DNA of 64,000 nt from Bradyrhizobium ottawaense (GCF_002278135.3 NZ_CP029425.2:1588001-1652000), one strand, 5' to 3'; shown: positions 45,235 to 53,982, numbered from the stretch's first letter. Numbers and translations are program-made. The notes: generated by a model not told the origin, from the sequence alone.

Positions 45235-45714
45235 ATGCGCCGTTCGTTCATCTTCGCCGGGCTCGCCGCCGCCAGCCTCGTTGCCTCCAGCGTGAGCGGC
45301 AGTGCGCAGCAGCGGATGGCGCGGGTCGGCGTGCTCGAATGCCGCGGCGGCGCCAGCGTCGGCTTCATCGTGGGATCGGTGACCCATCTCGGCTGCGTGC
45401 TGCGCGCCGACGGTTTGCCCGACGATCGTTACGTCGCAACCATCCGCAAAGTCGGTCTCGACATCGGCATCACCCAGGAGACGGCTTTGGCGTGGGGCGT
45501 GTTCGCGCCGGTCGACCGGCTCGGCCCCGGCGACCTCTCCGGCAATTATGCCGGTGCGCAGGGCAGCGCCTCGGTCGGTGTCGGCTTGGGGGGTAACGTG
45601 CTGGTCGGCGGCTCCAACAATTCGATCGCGCTCCAGCCGCTCAGCGTGCAGGGCCAGGTTGGCCTCAACATTGCCGCCGGCCTCGAGAGCCTGGAACTTC
45701 GTCCGGGCCGTTGA
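45235..45714 (+). CDS. DUF992 secreted protein
   Basis: The 159-residue protein has a Sec signal peptide (MRRSFIFAGLAAASLVASSV, cleaved near SAQQ) and the DUF992 pattern VGVLECRGGASVGFIVGSVT and LRADGLPDDRYVATIRK, followed by GNYAGAQGSASVGVGLGGNV. Two Cys (ECRGG, LGCVL) probably pair. DUF992 proteins are periplasmic and uncharacterised. It is followed by a long hairpin and the EF-G paralogue gene on the same strand. Confidence 0.88.
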   Translation: MRRSFIFAGLAAASLVASSVSGSAQQRMARVGVLECRGGASVGFIVGSVTHLGCVLRADGLPDDRYVATIRKVGLDIGITQETALAWGVFAPVDRLGPGDLSGNYAGAQGSASVGVGLGGNVLVGGSNNSIALQPLSVQGQVGLNIAAGLESLELRPGR

Positions 45715-45729
45715 TCGCGCGCCGGGCGG

Positions 45730-45775
45730 GTGGTGCTGCTCCACCTCTTCCCAGCGGGAAGAGGTGGAGCACCAC
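45730..45775 (+). other. Long hairpin between DUF992 and EF-G paralogue genes
   Basis: A 14-bp perfect stem CTCCACCTCTTCCC / GGGAAGAGGTGGAG with loop AGC is extended by GTGGTG / CACCAC past a 3-base bulge, giving about 20 pairs. There is no T-run, so it is not a classical terminator. It starts 16 bases after the DUF992 stop codon and may be another repeat type or an RNA processing site. Confidence 0.6.
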
Positions 45776-45904
45776 TGTTAAGACTTGGACTAATCGACGA
45801 CGCACCGCAGCGACGTTTGATGCTTGCCAAATCTCGGGGACGGGCAGAGCATCCGCGATTGCCGACCCAATCATGGGCCGAGCTCCACACCAAGGAGGCG
45901 GCGA

Positions 45905-47953
45905 ATGGGACAAGACGTCAGAAGTCCCCGAGGTCCACGGTGCATCGCGCTGGTGGGCCCTTTCCAAAGCGGTAAAACCACACTTCTCGAAGCAATACTG
46001 GCGCGAACGGGCGCAATCCCGCGTGCCGGCAGTGTCGACGCCGGAACTTCCGTCGGCGACGCTGCGCCCGAGGCCCGTCATCACAAGATGACCGTCGGGC
46101 TCACTGCCGCCACCACGAGTTTCATGGGCGACAGCTACACTTTCCTCGATTGTCCCGGTTCCGTCGAGTTTGCCCACGACATGCGCGCCGCGCTGCCCGC
46201 GGTCGATGCCGCGATCGTGGTCTGCGAGGCCGACGAGAAGAAGCTGCCGCAGCTTCAGATCATCCTGCGCGAGCTGGAGGAGCTGAAGATCCCGCGTTTC
46301 CTGTTCCTCAACAAGATCGACCGCGCGAGCCAGCGCATCCGCGAGTCGCTCGCAATGCTGCAGCCCGCCTCCCGCGTGCCGCTGGTGCTGCGCCAGATCC
46401 CGATCTGGAAGGACGAGCTGATCGAGGGCTTCGTCGATCTCGCGCTGGAACGCGCCTTCATTTATCGTGAGCACAAGGCCTCCGAGGTGGTCGCGCTCGA
46501 AGGCGGCAATCTCGATCGCGAGAAGGAAGCCCGCTTCTCGATGCTGGAGAAGCTCGCCGATCACGACGACGCACTGATGGAGCAGCTGCTCGAAGACATC
46601 CAGCCGCCGCGTGATGCCGTGTTCGACGATCTCGCCCGCGAATTGCGCGAAGGGGTGATCTGCCCTGTGCTGTTAGGGGCAGCCGCGCGCGAAAACGGCG
46701 TGCTGCGCCTGATGAAGGCGCTGCGTCACGAGGCGCCGGGAATAGCGGAGACCGCAAAACGTCTCGGCGTTCCCGAGACCAGGGACGCGCTCGGCTTCGT
46801 GTTCAAGACGCTGCATTCGCAGCATGGCGGCAAACTGTCATTGACGCGGCTGCTCGCCGGCCATCTCGACGACGGCGCCACGCTGCAATCCGCTTCCGGA
46901 GGAGCGGGCCGCATCTCCGGCATCCTCGCCGTCAACGGCGCCTACGACACCAAGCGTGCCGCTGCCGAAGCCGGCGACACGGTGGCGCTCGCCAAGCTCG
47001 ATCCGGTCAAGACCGGCGACACGGTCTCGAGCGGCAAGACCCCGCCTGCGGCGCTCGCGGTCTCGGAGCCGACGCCACCGGTGCTCGCGATCTCGGTTGC
47101 GGCCACCGACCGCAAGGACGACGTCAAGCTCGGCCAGGCGCTGACGCGGCTGCACGAGGAGGATCCGTCGCTCGTCATCGTGATGAACGCCCAGACCCAC
47201 GACACCGTGCTGTGGGGACAGGGCGAGATGCACTTGCGCGTCGCAGGCGAGCGGTTGCGCGACCGCTTCGGCGTCAAGATCACATCGCATCCACCCGCCA
47301 TCGGCTATCAGGAGACCATCCGCAAGCCGATCGTCCAGCGCGGCCGCCACAAGAAGCAGTCCGGCGGCCACGGCCAGTTCGGCGACGTCGTGCTCGACAT
47401 CAGGCCCTTGCCGCGCGGCGAGGGCTTCAAGTTCGCCGAGAAGGTCGTTGGTGGCGCCGTGCCGCGCAACTACATCGGCGCGGTGGAAGAAGGCGTCGTC
47501 GACGGATTGACGCGAGGTCCGCTCGGTTTCCCCGTCACCGATTTGCAGGTGACGCTGACCGACGGCTCCTATCACAGCGTCGACTCTTCCGATCTCGCCT
47601 TCCGCACGGCCGCGCGGATCGGACTCAACGAGGGCCTGCCGCATTGTCAGTCAGTGCTGCTGGAGCCGATCCACGTGGTCGAGATCGTCTGTCCGACCGA
47701 CGCCACCGCCAAGATCAACGCGATCCTGTCGGCGCGGCGAGGCCAGATCCTCGGCTTCGACACGCGTGACGGCTGGGGCGGCTGGGACTGCGTTCGCGCC
47801 ATGATGCCGGAAGCCGAGATCGGCGAACTGATCGTGGAGCTGCGCTCGGCCACTGCCGGCGCCGGCAGCTTCACCCGCCAGTTCGACCACATGGCCGAAG
47901 TCACGGGCCGCGCCGCCGATCAGATCATCGCCGCGCATCAACACGCGGCTTGA
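45905..47953 (+). CDS. Divergent elongation factor G paralogue
   Basis: This 682-residue translational GTPase has all five EF-G domains. The P-loop is GPFQSGKTTL (18-27) and G4 is NKID (136-139). Switch II reads DCPGSVEF (82-89), where canonical EF-G has DTPGHVDF; the catalytic His is replaced by Ser86. The Arg-Gly-Ile-Thr of switch I is replaced by HHKMTVGLT. The domain IV tip (TDGSYHSVDSSDLAF) is conserved. It starts with ATG at 45905 after AAGGAGG. It resembles the EF-G2-type branch, so a ribosome role other than routine translocation is likely. Confidence 0.9.
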   Translation: MGQDVRSPRGPRCIALVGPFQSGKTTLLEAILARTGAIPRAGSVDAGTSVGDAAPEARHHKMTVGLTAATTSFMGDSYTFLDCPGSVEFAHDMRAALPAVDAAIVVCEADEKKLPQLQIILRELEELKIPRFLFLNKIDRASQRIRESLAMLQPASRVPLVLRQIPIWKDELIEGFVDLALERAFIYREHKASEVVALEGGNLDREKEARFSMLEKLADHDDALMEQLLEDIQPPRDAVFDDLARELREGVICPVLLGAAARENGVLRLMKALRHEAPGIAETAKRLGVPETRDALGFVFKTLHSQHGGKLSLTRLLAGHLDDGATLQSASGGAGRISGILAVNGAYDTKRAAAEAGDTVALAKLDPVKTGDTVSSGKTPPAALAVSEPTPPVLAISVAATDRKDDVKLGQALTRLHEEDPSLVIVMNAQTHDTVLWGQGEMHLRVAGERLRDRFGVKITSHPPAIGYQETIRKPIVQRGRHKKQSGGHGQFGDVVLDIRPLPRGEGFKFAEKVVGGAVPRNYIGAVEEGVVDGLTRGPLGFPVTDLQVTLTDGSYHSVDSSDLAFRTAARIGLNEGLPHCQSVLLEPIHVVEIVCPTDATAKINAILSARRGQILGFDTRDGWGGWDCVRAMMPEAEIGELIVELRSATAGAGSFTRQFDHMAEVTGRAADQIIAAHQHAA

Positions 47954-47983
47954 TCAAGCTGGCTTAGTCAGGGACCGCACTTC

Positions 47984-48030
47984 TCTCACACCCTCTCCCC
48001 GTCCTTACGGGGGGAGGGTTGGGGTGAGGG
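47984..48030. repeat. RIME-like hairpin repeat
   Basis: CTCACACCCTCTCCCCGTCC and GGGGGGAGGGTTGGGGTGAG form a hairpin around the CCTTACGG core. It follows the EF-G paralogue stop codon by about 30 bases. Confidence 0.75.
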
Positions 48031-48080
48031 CTGTCCCCACGGGTGCGGCGCTTCATTCAGGCCGCGCCCTCTCTCCACTC

Positions 48081-48166
48081 GTCATTGCGGGCGTAGCGAA
48101 GCAATCCAGACTGTCTCTGCGCAGGGAGCCTGGATTGCTTCGTCGCAAGAGCTCCTCGCGATGACG
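48081..48166. repeat. Inverted repeat element, GTCATTGCGGGCGTAGCGAAGC family
   Basis: GTCATTGCGGGCGTAGCGAA and GCAATCCAG on the left are mirrored by CTGGATTGCTTCG and CGCGATGAC on the right. This unit is known from many Bradyrhizobium and Rhodopseudomonas intergenic regions. It lies in the 318-base gap before the HTH gene. Confidence 0.85.
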
Positions 48167-48204
48167 GAGGCGATAGGCGCAAGCCCCCTTGCGCTTGCCC
48201 ACCG

Positions 48205-48262
48205 ATGATTTATTTTACATCATTGTACACGTCTCAGATATCATTTATAAGTTCTGGTAAGT
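48205..48262 (+). promoter_or_regulatory. AT-rich regulatory region with ATGAT/ATCAT inverted repeat
   Basis: The sequence ATGAT (48205-48209), TTATTTTAC and ATCAT (48219-48223) is an inverted repeat with 9-base spacing, in unusually AT-rich DNA just upstream of the HTH gene. TGTACA (48225-48230) and a third ATCAT (48240-48244) follow. This looks like a promoter with an autoregulatory operator; binding is inferred. Confidence 0.4.
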
Positions 48263-48271
48263 GAGGCCAAG

Positions 48272-48544
48272 GTGATCACGTCGTTCCAGATGCGGGCAGC
48301 CCGCGCGCTGCTGGGCATTGACCAGAAAACCCTGGCCGAGCTCGCCGGCGTTTCGCTGCCGACCATCCAGCGGATGGAGGCCAGCACCGGCAATGTGCGT
48401 GGCGTGGTCGAGACCCTGATCAAGGTGGTCGAGGCGTTCGACCGGGCCGGTGTCGAGCTGATCGGCGAGCAGGTCCGCAGCGACAGCGGCGGGCGTGGCG
48501 TCCGCCTGAAGGAGCCCGGGCCGCCGCGTCGGGTGGGGGCGTGA
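48272..48544 (+). CDS. XRE-type helix-turn-helix regulator, 90 aa
   Basis: The 90-residue protein is a Cro/CI-type HTH domain: MRAARALLGIDQKTLAELAG, with recognition helix VSLPTIQRMEASTG, and a basic C-terminal tail (RSDSGGRGVRLKEPGPPRR). The start is GTG at 48272 (MITSFQ). No protein-interaction domain is present, so it may be a small autoregulator or an antitoxin-like factor; no toxin gene is adjacent. The AT-rich promoter region upstream differs from the surrounding composition. Confidence 0.8.
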   Translation: MITSFQMRAARALLGIDQKTLAELAGVSLPTIQRMEASTGNVRGVVETLIKVVEAFDRAGVELIGEQVRSDSGGRGVRLKEPGPPRRVGA

Positions 48545-48609
48545 TCTTGCGGGTCATGTCCGGAGCAGACTGAACCAACGCACCGTCGCGTCCGAATCGC
48601 GGCCGCACG

Positions 48610-50382
48610 ATGCAGTGGAGCATTGTGGGGCAGCGGAGCATGAGCATCACAAGCGATCACGCAAGCCGGCTGCACCAGCTGCGTCAGCCGACCTTTGCCG
48701 AACTGTATCTGCCAAAGCTCGTCACCGTCTGGCGTGAAGGCTACGGCGTCGCGGACTTCCGCGCCGACGTCTTCGCGGGCCTGACGGTTGCGATCGTGGC
48801 GCTACCGCTGTCGATGGCGATCGCGATCGCCTCGGGCGTGACGCCGGACCGCGGTCTCTACACGGCCGTCGTCGGCGGCTTCATCGCCTCGCTGCTCGGC
48901 GGCAGCCGGTTCCAGATCGGCGGACCCGCCGGCGCCTTCATCGTATTGGTCGCGGCGACCGCGGAACGTCACGGCGTCGATGGCGTCATCCTCGCCACCC
49001 TGATGGCGGGCGTATTCCTGATCGCCGCGGGCCTGCTCCGGGTCGGCACCTACATCAAGTTCATTCCCTATCCGGTGACGGTCGGATTCACCGCTGGCAT
49101 CGCCGTGATCATCTTCGCCAGCCAGCTCCGCGATCTCGGCGGCATCTCGCTTGCGGGGAAAGAGCCCAGCGAGTTCGTTCCAAAGCTGGTCGCGCTCGCC
49201 GGCGGTCTCAACACCATCAATCCATCCGCCGTGGCGGTCGCAATCATCAGCATCGCCATCATCGCGGCCTTGCGGATCTGGCGGCCGTCCTGGCCCGGCA
49301 TCCTGATCGCGGTCGTGCTCGCCGCCGTTGCGTGTGCCGTGCTGTCGCTGCCGGTGGAAACCATCGGGTCGCGCTTCGGCGGCATTCCGCGCGAATTGCC
49401 CTCGCCGGTGCTGCCGGCGTTCTCGGTTGCGAAGGCGACCGCCGTGCTACCGGATGCGATCTCATTCGCGCTGCTGGCCGCCATCGAATCGCTGCTGTCG
49501 GCGGTGGTGGCCGACGGCATGACCGGGCGCCGTCACCGCTCCAATTGCGAGCTGGTGGCGCAAGGCGCCGCCAATATCGGCTCGGCGCTGTTCGGCGGCA
49601 TCTGCGTCACCGGCCTGATCGCGCGAACCGCGACCAACATCCGCGCCGGCGCGCGCGGGCCGTTGGCAGGCATGCTGCACTCCGTGTTCCTGCTGCTGTT
49701 CATGCTGATCGCGGCGCCGCTCGCAAGCTACATTCCGCTGGCCGCGCTCGCCTCGGTGCTGGTCGTGGTGGCCTGGACCATGGCGGAGAAGCACGAATTC
49801 GCCACGCTCCTGCGTTCGTCGTGGGGCGACGCCGTCGTGCTGCTTGCGACCTTCCTGCTGACGATCTTCCGTGATCTGACCGAAGGCATCCTGGTCGGCT
49901 TTGCGCTCGGCGCCGTGCTGTTCATCCATCGCATGGCGGAGATGACGGGCATCGAGGAACGCTCGCCTCTGGTCGCCGGCGATCGTCCCGACGACGGCAA
50001 CGGCGAGCGCGTTCGCTACGATCCTGCGCTTGCGGTCGATCGCGACGTGCTGGTCTATCGCATCACGGGCGCGTTCTTCTTCGGCGCGGCCTCCGCCATC
50101 GGAGGCGTGCTCGACGAGGTCGCCGACAAGCGCAAGGCCTTCGTGGTCGATTTCGCCGCGGTGCCGTTCCTGGATTCGACGGCGGCCAACGTGCTGGGCC
50201 GCGTCGCCGCCAAGGCGCACCGCCAGGGCATCCGGCTGTTCATCACCGGCGCCTCGCCCGCGGTCCGCCGCGCGCTGCTCACCCATGGCGTGACGCCGCC
50301 GCGGGCGCGCTATCGCCAGAGCCTCGATCGCGCGATTGCCGACATCAAGGGCTCTGCGGGCGAGGAGGCAGCGGCGGACTAG
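48610..50382 (+). CDS. SulP-family inorganic anion transporter
   Basis: This 590-residue transporter has a SulP membrane domain of 10-14 segments, starting at YGVADFRADVFAGLTVAIVA and ALPLSMAIAIASGVTPDRGL, with MTGRRHRSNCELVAQGAANI in the substrate region, and a cytoplasmic STAS domain near the C-terminus (DRDVLVYRITGAFFFGAASA to VDFAAVPFLDSTAANVLGRV). Substrates in the family include sulfate, bicarbonate and chloride. The start is uncertain: ATG at 48610, GTG at 48625 or ATG at 48640; the core is unaffected. aroE follows 72 bp downstream. Confidence 0.92.
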   Translation: MQWSIVGQRSMSITSDHASRLHQLRQPTFAELYLPKLVTVWREGYGVADFRADVFAGLTVAIVALPLSMAIAIASGVTPDRGLYTAVVGGFIASLLGGSRFQIGGPAGAFIVLVAATAERHGVDGVILATLMAGVFLIAAGLLRVGTYIKFIPYPVTVGFTAGIAVIIFASQLRDLGGISLAGKEPSEFVPKLVALAGGLNTINPSAVAVAIISIAIIAALRIWRPSWPGILIAVVLAAVACAVLSLPVETIGSRFGGIPRELPSPVLPAFSVAKATAVLPDAISFALLAAIESLLSAVVADGMTGRRHRSNCELVAQGAANIGSALFGGICVTGLIARTATNIRAGARGPLAGMLHSVFLLLFMLIAAPLASYIPLAALASVLVVVAWTMAEKHEFATLLRSSWGDAVVLLATFLLTIFRDLTEGILVGFALGAVLFIHRMAEMTGIEERSPLVAGDRPDDGNGERVRYDPALAVDRDVLVYRITGAFFFGAASAIGGVLDEVADKRKAFVVDFAAVPFLDSTAANVLGRVAAKAHRQGIRLFITGASPAVRRALLTHGVTPPRARYRQSLDRAIADIKGSAGEEAAAD

Positions 50383-50454
50383 CGACGTCCGCACGCTTGA
50401 CAGGCCCCACGGGACGCGAAATGGATCGCCTCGGGAATACGACCCGAGGAAAAG

Positions 50455-51294
50455 ATGACCGCGCCCAAAGCTCCTGCAGCCTGTCTGATCGGATGGCCGG
50501 CCGCGCATTCGCGCTCGCCGCTGATCCATCATTACTGGCTGCGCACGCTCGGCATTGCCGGCGGCTATGTCATCGAAGCGGTTCCGCCCGAGGATCTCAG
50601 GGATTTCGTGCTGCGGCTGTCGCTGCGCGGCTTCGTCGGGGCCAACGTCACGATCCCGCACAAGGAGGGCGTGCTGGCGCTGTCGGCGCCCGATGCCCGC
50701 GCCAAGGCCGTCGGCGCGGCGAACACGCTGTGGTTTGCCGAGGGCGAGCTGCGCTCGACCAACACCGACGTCGAAGGTTTCATCGGCAATCTCGACGCCA
50801 GCGCGCCCGGCTGGGATGCCGCCGAGGAGGCGCTGGTGCTCGGCGCCGGCGGCTCCTCGCGGGCGGTCGTGTTCGGTCTGCTCGAGCGTGGGATCAAGCG
50901 CATCCATCTGGCCAATCGCACCATCGCGCGGGCCGAGACGCTGGCAAGACAGTTCGGGCCGAACGTGCATCCCGTGACGTGGGACGGGATCGACGACGTG
51001 CTGCCGCGCGCAAAACTTCTCGTGAACACGACCTCGCTCGGCATGCACGGCCAGCCCTCACTCGATGTTGATGTCGCGCGCCTGCCGCAGGCGGCGGTGG
51101 TCGCCGACCTCGTCTATGTGCCGCTGGTGACGCCGCTGCTCGCCGCCGCAACGGCGCGCGGCCTGAAGACGGCAGACGGGCTCGGCATGCTGCTGCACCA
51201 GGCGGTGCGCGGCTTCGAGCTGTGGTTCGGCCGGCGGCCGGAGGTCACGGCCGAGCTGCGGGCGCTGGTCGAGGCCGATCTCACAAAGACTTGA
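50455..51294 (+). CDS. aroE: Shikimate dehydrogenase
   Basis: The enzyme reduces 3-dehydroshikimate to shikimate with NADPH in aromatic amino acid synthesis. It has 279 residues. The substrate site is HSRSPLIHH (Ser19 and Ser21), the catalytic Lys70 is in NVTIPHKEG and Asp105 in STNTDVEGF; the Rossmann loop LGAGGSSRAVVFGL and the NADP motif NRTIARAETL are intact. Many Alphaproteobacteria carry a second copy next to coaE and dnaQ; this one sits with SulP, so it could be an isoenzyme (quinate/shikimate type). Confidence 0.9.
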   Translation: MTAPKAPAACLIGWPAAHSRSPLIHHYWLRTLGIAGGYVIEAVPPEDLRDFVLRLSLRGFVGANVTIPHKEGVLALSAPDARAKAVGAANTLWFAEGELRSTNTDVEGFIGNLDASAPGWDAAEEALVLGAGGSSRAVVFGLLERGIKRIHLANRTIARAETLARQFGPNVHPVTWDGIDDVLPRAKLLVNTTSLGMHGQPSLDVDVARLPQAAVVADLVYVPLVTPLLAAATARGLKTADGLGMLLHQAVRGFELWFGRRPEVTAELRALVEADLTKT

Positions 51295-51350
51295 GAGAAT
51301 AGCGCGCGTCGTCCGGAGTTCTCCATCCGTGGGGACAATCGGAGACCGTC

Positions 51351-51977
51351 ATGTCTGTTCAACGTGCAACTTTCACACGTCCGCTGATCGCCGTCGCGAT
51401 GGTGGCCGCTTCCACCCTCTATGCCTACGCGCAGAGGGCACCGGTGCCGACGCGCGTGCGCGGCACGATCGAAAGCGTCAATGGTGACACGATGCAGGTC
51501 AAGTCGCGCAGCGGCGAGGACGTCAAGCTGCGCATCGCTCCCGACGTGAACGTATCGGGGATTACCAAAATTTCACTCGCCGACATCAAGGTCGGCTCCT
51601 TCGTCGGCGCCACCACGGTGCCCGGACCGGACGGCGGCCAGAATGCGGTCGAGGTCCACGTGTTTCCGGAGAGCATGCGCGGCACCGGCGAGGGCTCGCG
51701 GCCCTATGACCTCAAGCCGAATTCGAGCATGACCAACGCCACGGTGTCGGAGAGCGTGGTCGGCAATGACGGCCATACGCTGCTGGTCAAGTACAAGGAC
51801 GGCGAGAAGAAGGTGTTCGTCGCCGACAACACGCCGGTGGTGACCTTCGTGCCCGGCGACAAATCCGACCTCAAGGCCGGCGCCAAGGTCATCGCCTTCA
51901 TGAAGCAACTGCCGGACGGCTCGTTCGAGACCAACCGCGTCAGCGTCGGCCGTGACGGCCTGACGCCGCCGATGTGA
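51351..51977 (+). CDS. Secreted beta-rich protein, first tandem copy (DUF5666-like)
   Basis: The 208-residue protein has a signal peptide (MSVQRATFTRPLIAVAMVAA, ending YAYAQ) and a mature part of repeated short strands typical of DUF5666/OB-type folds: VRGTIESVNGDTMQVKSRSG, VKYKDGEKKVFVADNTPVVT, and KAGAKVIAFMKQ. The end VGRDGLTPPM is shared with the next gene. It is probably periplasmic; function unknown. The downstream paralogue starts 14 bases after its stop. Confidence 0.85.
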   Translation: MSVQRATFTRPLIAVAMVAASTLYAYAQRAPVPTRVRGTIESVNGDTMQVKSRSGEDVKLRIAPDVNVSGITKISLADIKVGSFVGATTVPGPDGGQNAVEVHVFPESMRGTGEGSRPYDLKPNSSMTNATVSESVVGNDGHTLLVKYKDGEKKVFVADNTPVVTFVPGDKSDLKAGAKVIAFMKQLPDGSFETNRVSVGRDGLTPPM

Positions 51978-51991
51978 GAAAGGACCGGATC

Positions 51992-52609
51992 ATGCTGACT
52001 TCGACGATGAAATCCGGCCTGCTCGCAGCGGTCCTCGCTCTCGCCTCGTTCGCGGCCTCGGCGCAGCAGGCGCCGACGGTCCGCATCCGCGGCACCATCG
52101 AAAGTGTCGACGGCAACATGCTCGGCATCAAGACGCGCGAAGGCAGCGACGTGAAGGTGCGCATGACCGACAACGTCGCCGTCTTCGCCGTGGTGAAGAC
52201 GGAGCTGTCGGAAATCAAGGAAGGCTCCTATATCGGCGTCACCGGCATGCCTGAACCGGACGGCACGCAGAAGGCGATCGCGGTGCATATCTTCCCGGAG
52301 AACCAGCGCGGCGCGGCCGAGGGTTTTCGTCCCTGGGACGCGCGTGCCAATTCGACCATGACCAATGCCACCGTGGCGCAGACGGTGAAAGGCACCGACG
52401 GCCAGAACATCACGGTCAAATACAAGGACGGCGAGAAGAAGGTCGTGGCGCCGCCGGACACGCCAATCGTCACCTTCATCGCCACGGACAAGTCGGAAGT
52501 GAAGCCGGGCGCCAAGCTGATCATCTTCGGCGCGGCGAAGAAGGACGACGGCTCGCTGGAGGCCAACCGCGTCAATGTCGGGCGCGATGGAGTTACGCCA
52601 CCGATGTGA
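51992..52609 (+). CDS. Secreted beta-rich protein, second tandem copy (DUF5666-like)
   Basis: The 205-residue protein is clearly paralogous to the previous one: IRGTIESVDGNMLGIKTREG, VKYKDGEKKVVAPPDTPIVT and the end VGRDGVTPPM line up, and TMTNATV is shared. It has its own signal peptide (SGLLAAVLALASFAASAQQ). The ATG at 51992 follows AAGGACCGGATC. Identity is roughly 45-50% by eye, so the duplication is old. Function unknown. Confidence 0.85.
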   Translation: MLTSTMKSGLLAAVLALASFAASAQQAPTVRIRGTIESVDGNMLGIKTREGSDVKVRMTDNVAVFAVVKTELSEIKEGSYIGVTGMPEPDGTQKAIAVHIFPENQRGAAEGFRPWDARANSTMTNATVAQTVKGTDGQNITVKYKDGEKKVVAPPDTPIVTFIATDKSEVKPGAKLIIFGAAKKDDGSLEANRVNVGRDGVTPPM

Positions 52610-52635
52610 GGCTAGAGTCGCCGATGCATTCTCGG

Positions 52636-52813
52636 TGTCATCCCGGACAAGCGTAAGCGCAGATCCGGGATCATAACCACAGGGCGGAGTTTGGCGAAGA
52701 TTGGTAACCCCGAGTCCCGTAACCACACCTTCCTGTGGCTATGGGTCCCGGATCAGCGCTCCGCTCCCGACAACGCTACGCGTTGTCGAGCGCTGCGCTT
52801 GTCCGGGACGACA
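52636..52813. repeat. Dumbbell repeat, GTCGTCCCGG family, extended copy
   Basis: Arms TGTCATCCCGGACAAGCG and GCGCTTGTCCGGGACGACA enclose ATAACCACAGG / CCTGTGGCTAT units and an inserted CGACAACGCTACGCGTTGTCG palindrome. It separates the tandem secreted proteins from the oxidase gene. Confidence 0.85.
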
Positions 52814-52845
52814 GCCGTTGTTGCTGCCGCGTCCCGGCATGCCTT

Positions 52846-53982
52846 TCACATCGCGATGACATGATCGTCGATCTCGTCGATCCGGTTGACGCCGCACAGG
52901 CCCATGGTGGTGAGCAGCTCCTTCTGGATGATGTCGATCGCCTTGGCGACGCCGGCCTGGCCGCCGGCACCCAGGCCGTAGGCATAAGCGCGGCCGAGCA
53001 TGCAGGACTTTGCGCCGAGCGCAAGCGCGCGCATCACGTCCTGGCCGGAGCGGATGCCGCCGTCGAACATGATCTCCATCCTGTCACCGACCGCATCGGC
53101 GATCTCCGGCAGCACCTCGATCGATGACGGTGCACCGTCGAGCTGCCGGCCGCCATGGTTGGAGACGACGAGCGCCTGCGCGCCGGTCTTGGCGGCCTCC
53201 TCGGCATCCTCGACGTCGAGGATGCCCTTGATGACCAGCTTGCCCGGCCAGATGCTGCGGACCCACTCGACGTCCTTCCAGTTCAGCGAGGTGTCGAACT
53301 GCGAGGCCGTCCATTCGGCGAGGCGATTGAGATCCTCGGTGTTCTTCACGTGGCCGGCGATGTTGCCGAAGGTGCGGCGCTTGCCCTGCAGCACGCCGGA
53401 GACCCAGCTGGGCTTGCTGGCGAAATCCAGCAGCTTCGACAGCGACCATTCGGGGGGCACGGTCATGCCGTTCTTGATGTCGGCGTGGCGCTGGCCGATG
53501 ACCTGGAGGTCCACGGTGAGCACCAGCGCGCTGCACTTGGCCGCGATCGCGCGCTGGATCAATTCCTTGATGAAGCCGCGGTCCTTCATGACGTAGAGCT
53601 GGAACCAGAACGGCTTCTCGACATTGGCGGCGATGTCCTCGATCGAGCAGATCGACATGGTCGATTGCGTGAACGGGATACCGGCGGCCTGCGCGGCGCG
53701 GCAGGCATAAATTTCGCCGTCGCCATGCTGCATGCCGAGCAGCCCGACGGGGGCGAGCATCAGCGGCATGGTCGAGGGCTCGCCGAGAATCGTGGTCGAA
53801 GTGTCGCGCTTGGAGACATCGACCAGGATGCGCTGGCGGAACTTGATCGCCTGCATATCCTCGCGGTTGGCGCGCAGCGTCTCCTCGGCATAGGAGCCGC
53901 GGTCGCAATAGTCGAAGAACGCCTTCGGCACGCGGCGCTTATGCAGCGTGCGAAGATCGTCGATACAGGTGATATGTTTCAT
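52846..53982 (-). CDS. FMN-dependent alpha-hydroxy-acid oxidase/dehydrogenase (LldD-like)
   Basis: The 378-residue protein has the lldD/glycolate oxidase fold: APVGLLGMQHGDGE and FTQSTMSICSIEDIA near the flavin, Lys252 (KLVIKGILDVEDA), catalytic His276 in SNHGGRQLDGAP and Arg279. The substrate Arg loop reads IGQRHADIKNG, unlike the usual lactate dehydrogenase sequence, so lactate, glycolate or mandelate cannot be distinguished. The ATG at 53982 begins MKHITCIDDLRTLHKR. It is divergent from a 55-residue protein. Confidence 0.93.
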   Translation of the reverse strand: MKHITCIDDLRTLHKRRVPKAFFDYCDRGSYAEETLRANREDMQAIKFRQRILVDVSKRDTSTTILGEPSTMPLMLAPVGLLGMQHGDGEIYACRAAQAAGIPFTQSTMSICSIEDIAANVEKPFWFQLYVMKDRGFIKELIQRAIAAKCSALVLTVDLQVIGQRHADIKNGMTVPPEWSLSKLLDFASKPSWVSGVLQGKRRTFGNIAGHVKNTEDLNRLAEWTASQFDTSLNWKDVEWVRSIWPGKLVIKGILDVEDAEEAAKTGAQALVVSNHGGRQLDGAPSSIEVLPEIADAVGDRMEIMFDGGIRSGQDVMRALALGAKSCMLGRAYAYGLGAGGQAGVAKAIDIIQKELLTTMGLCGVNRIDEIDDHVIAM

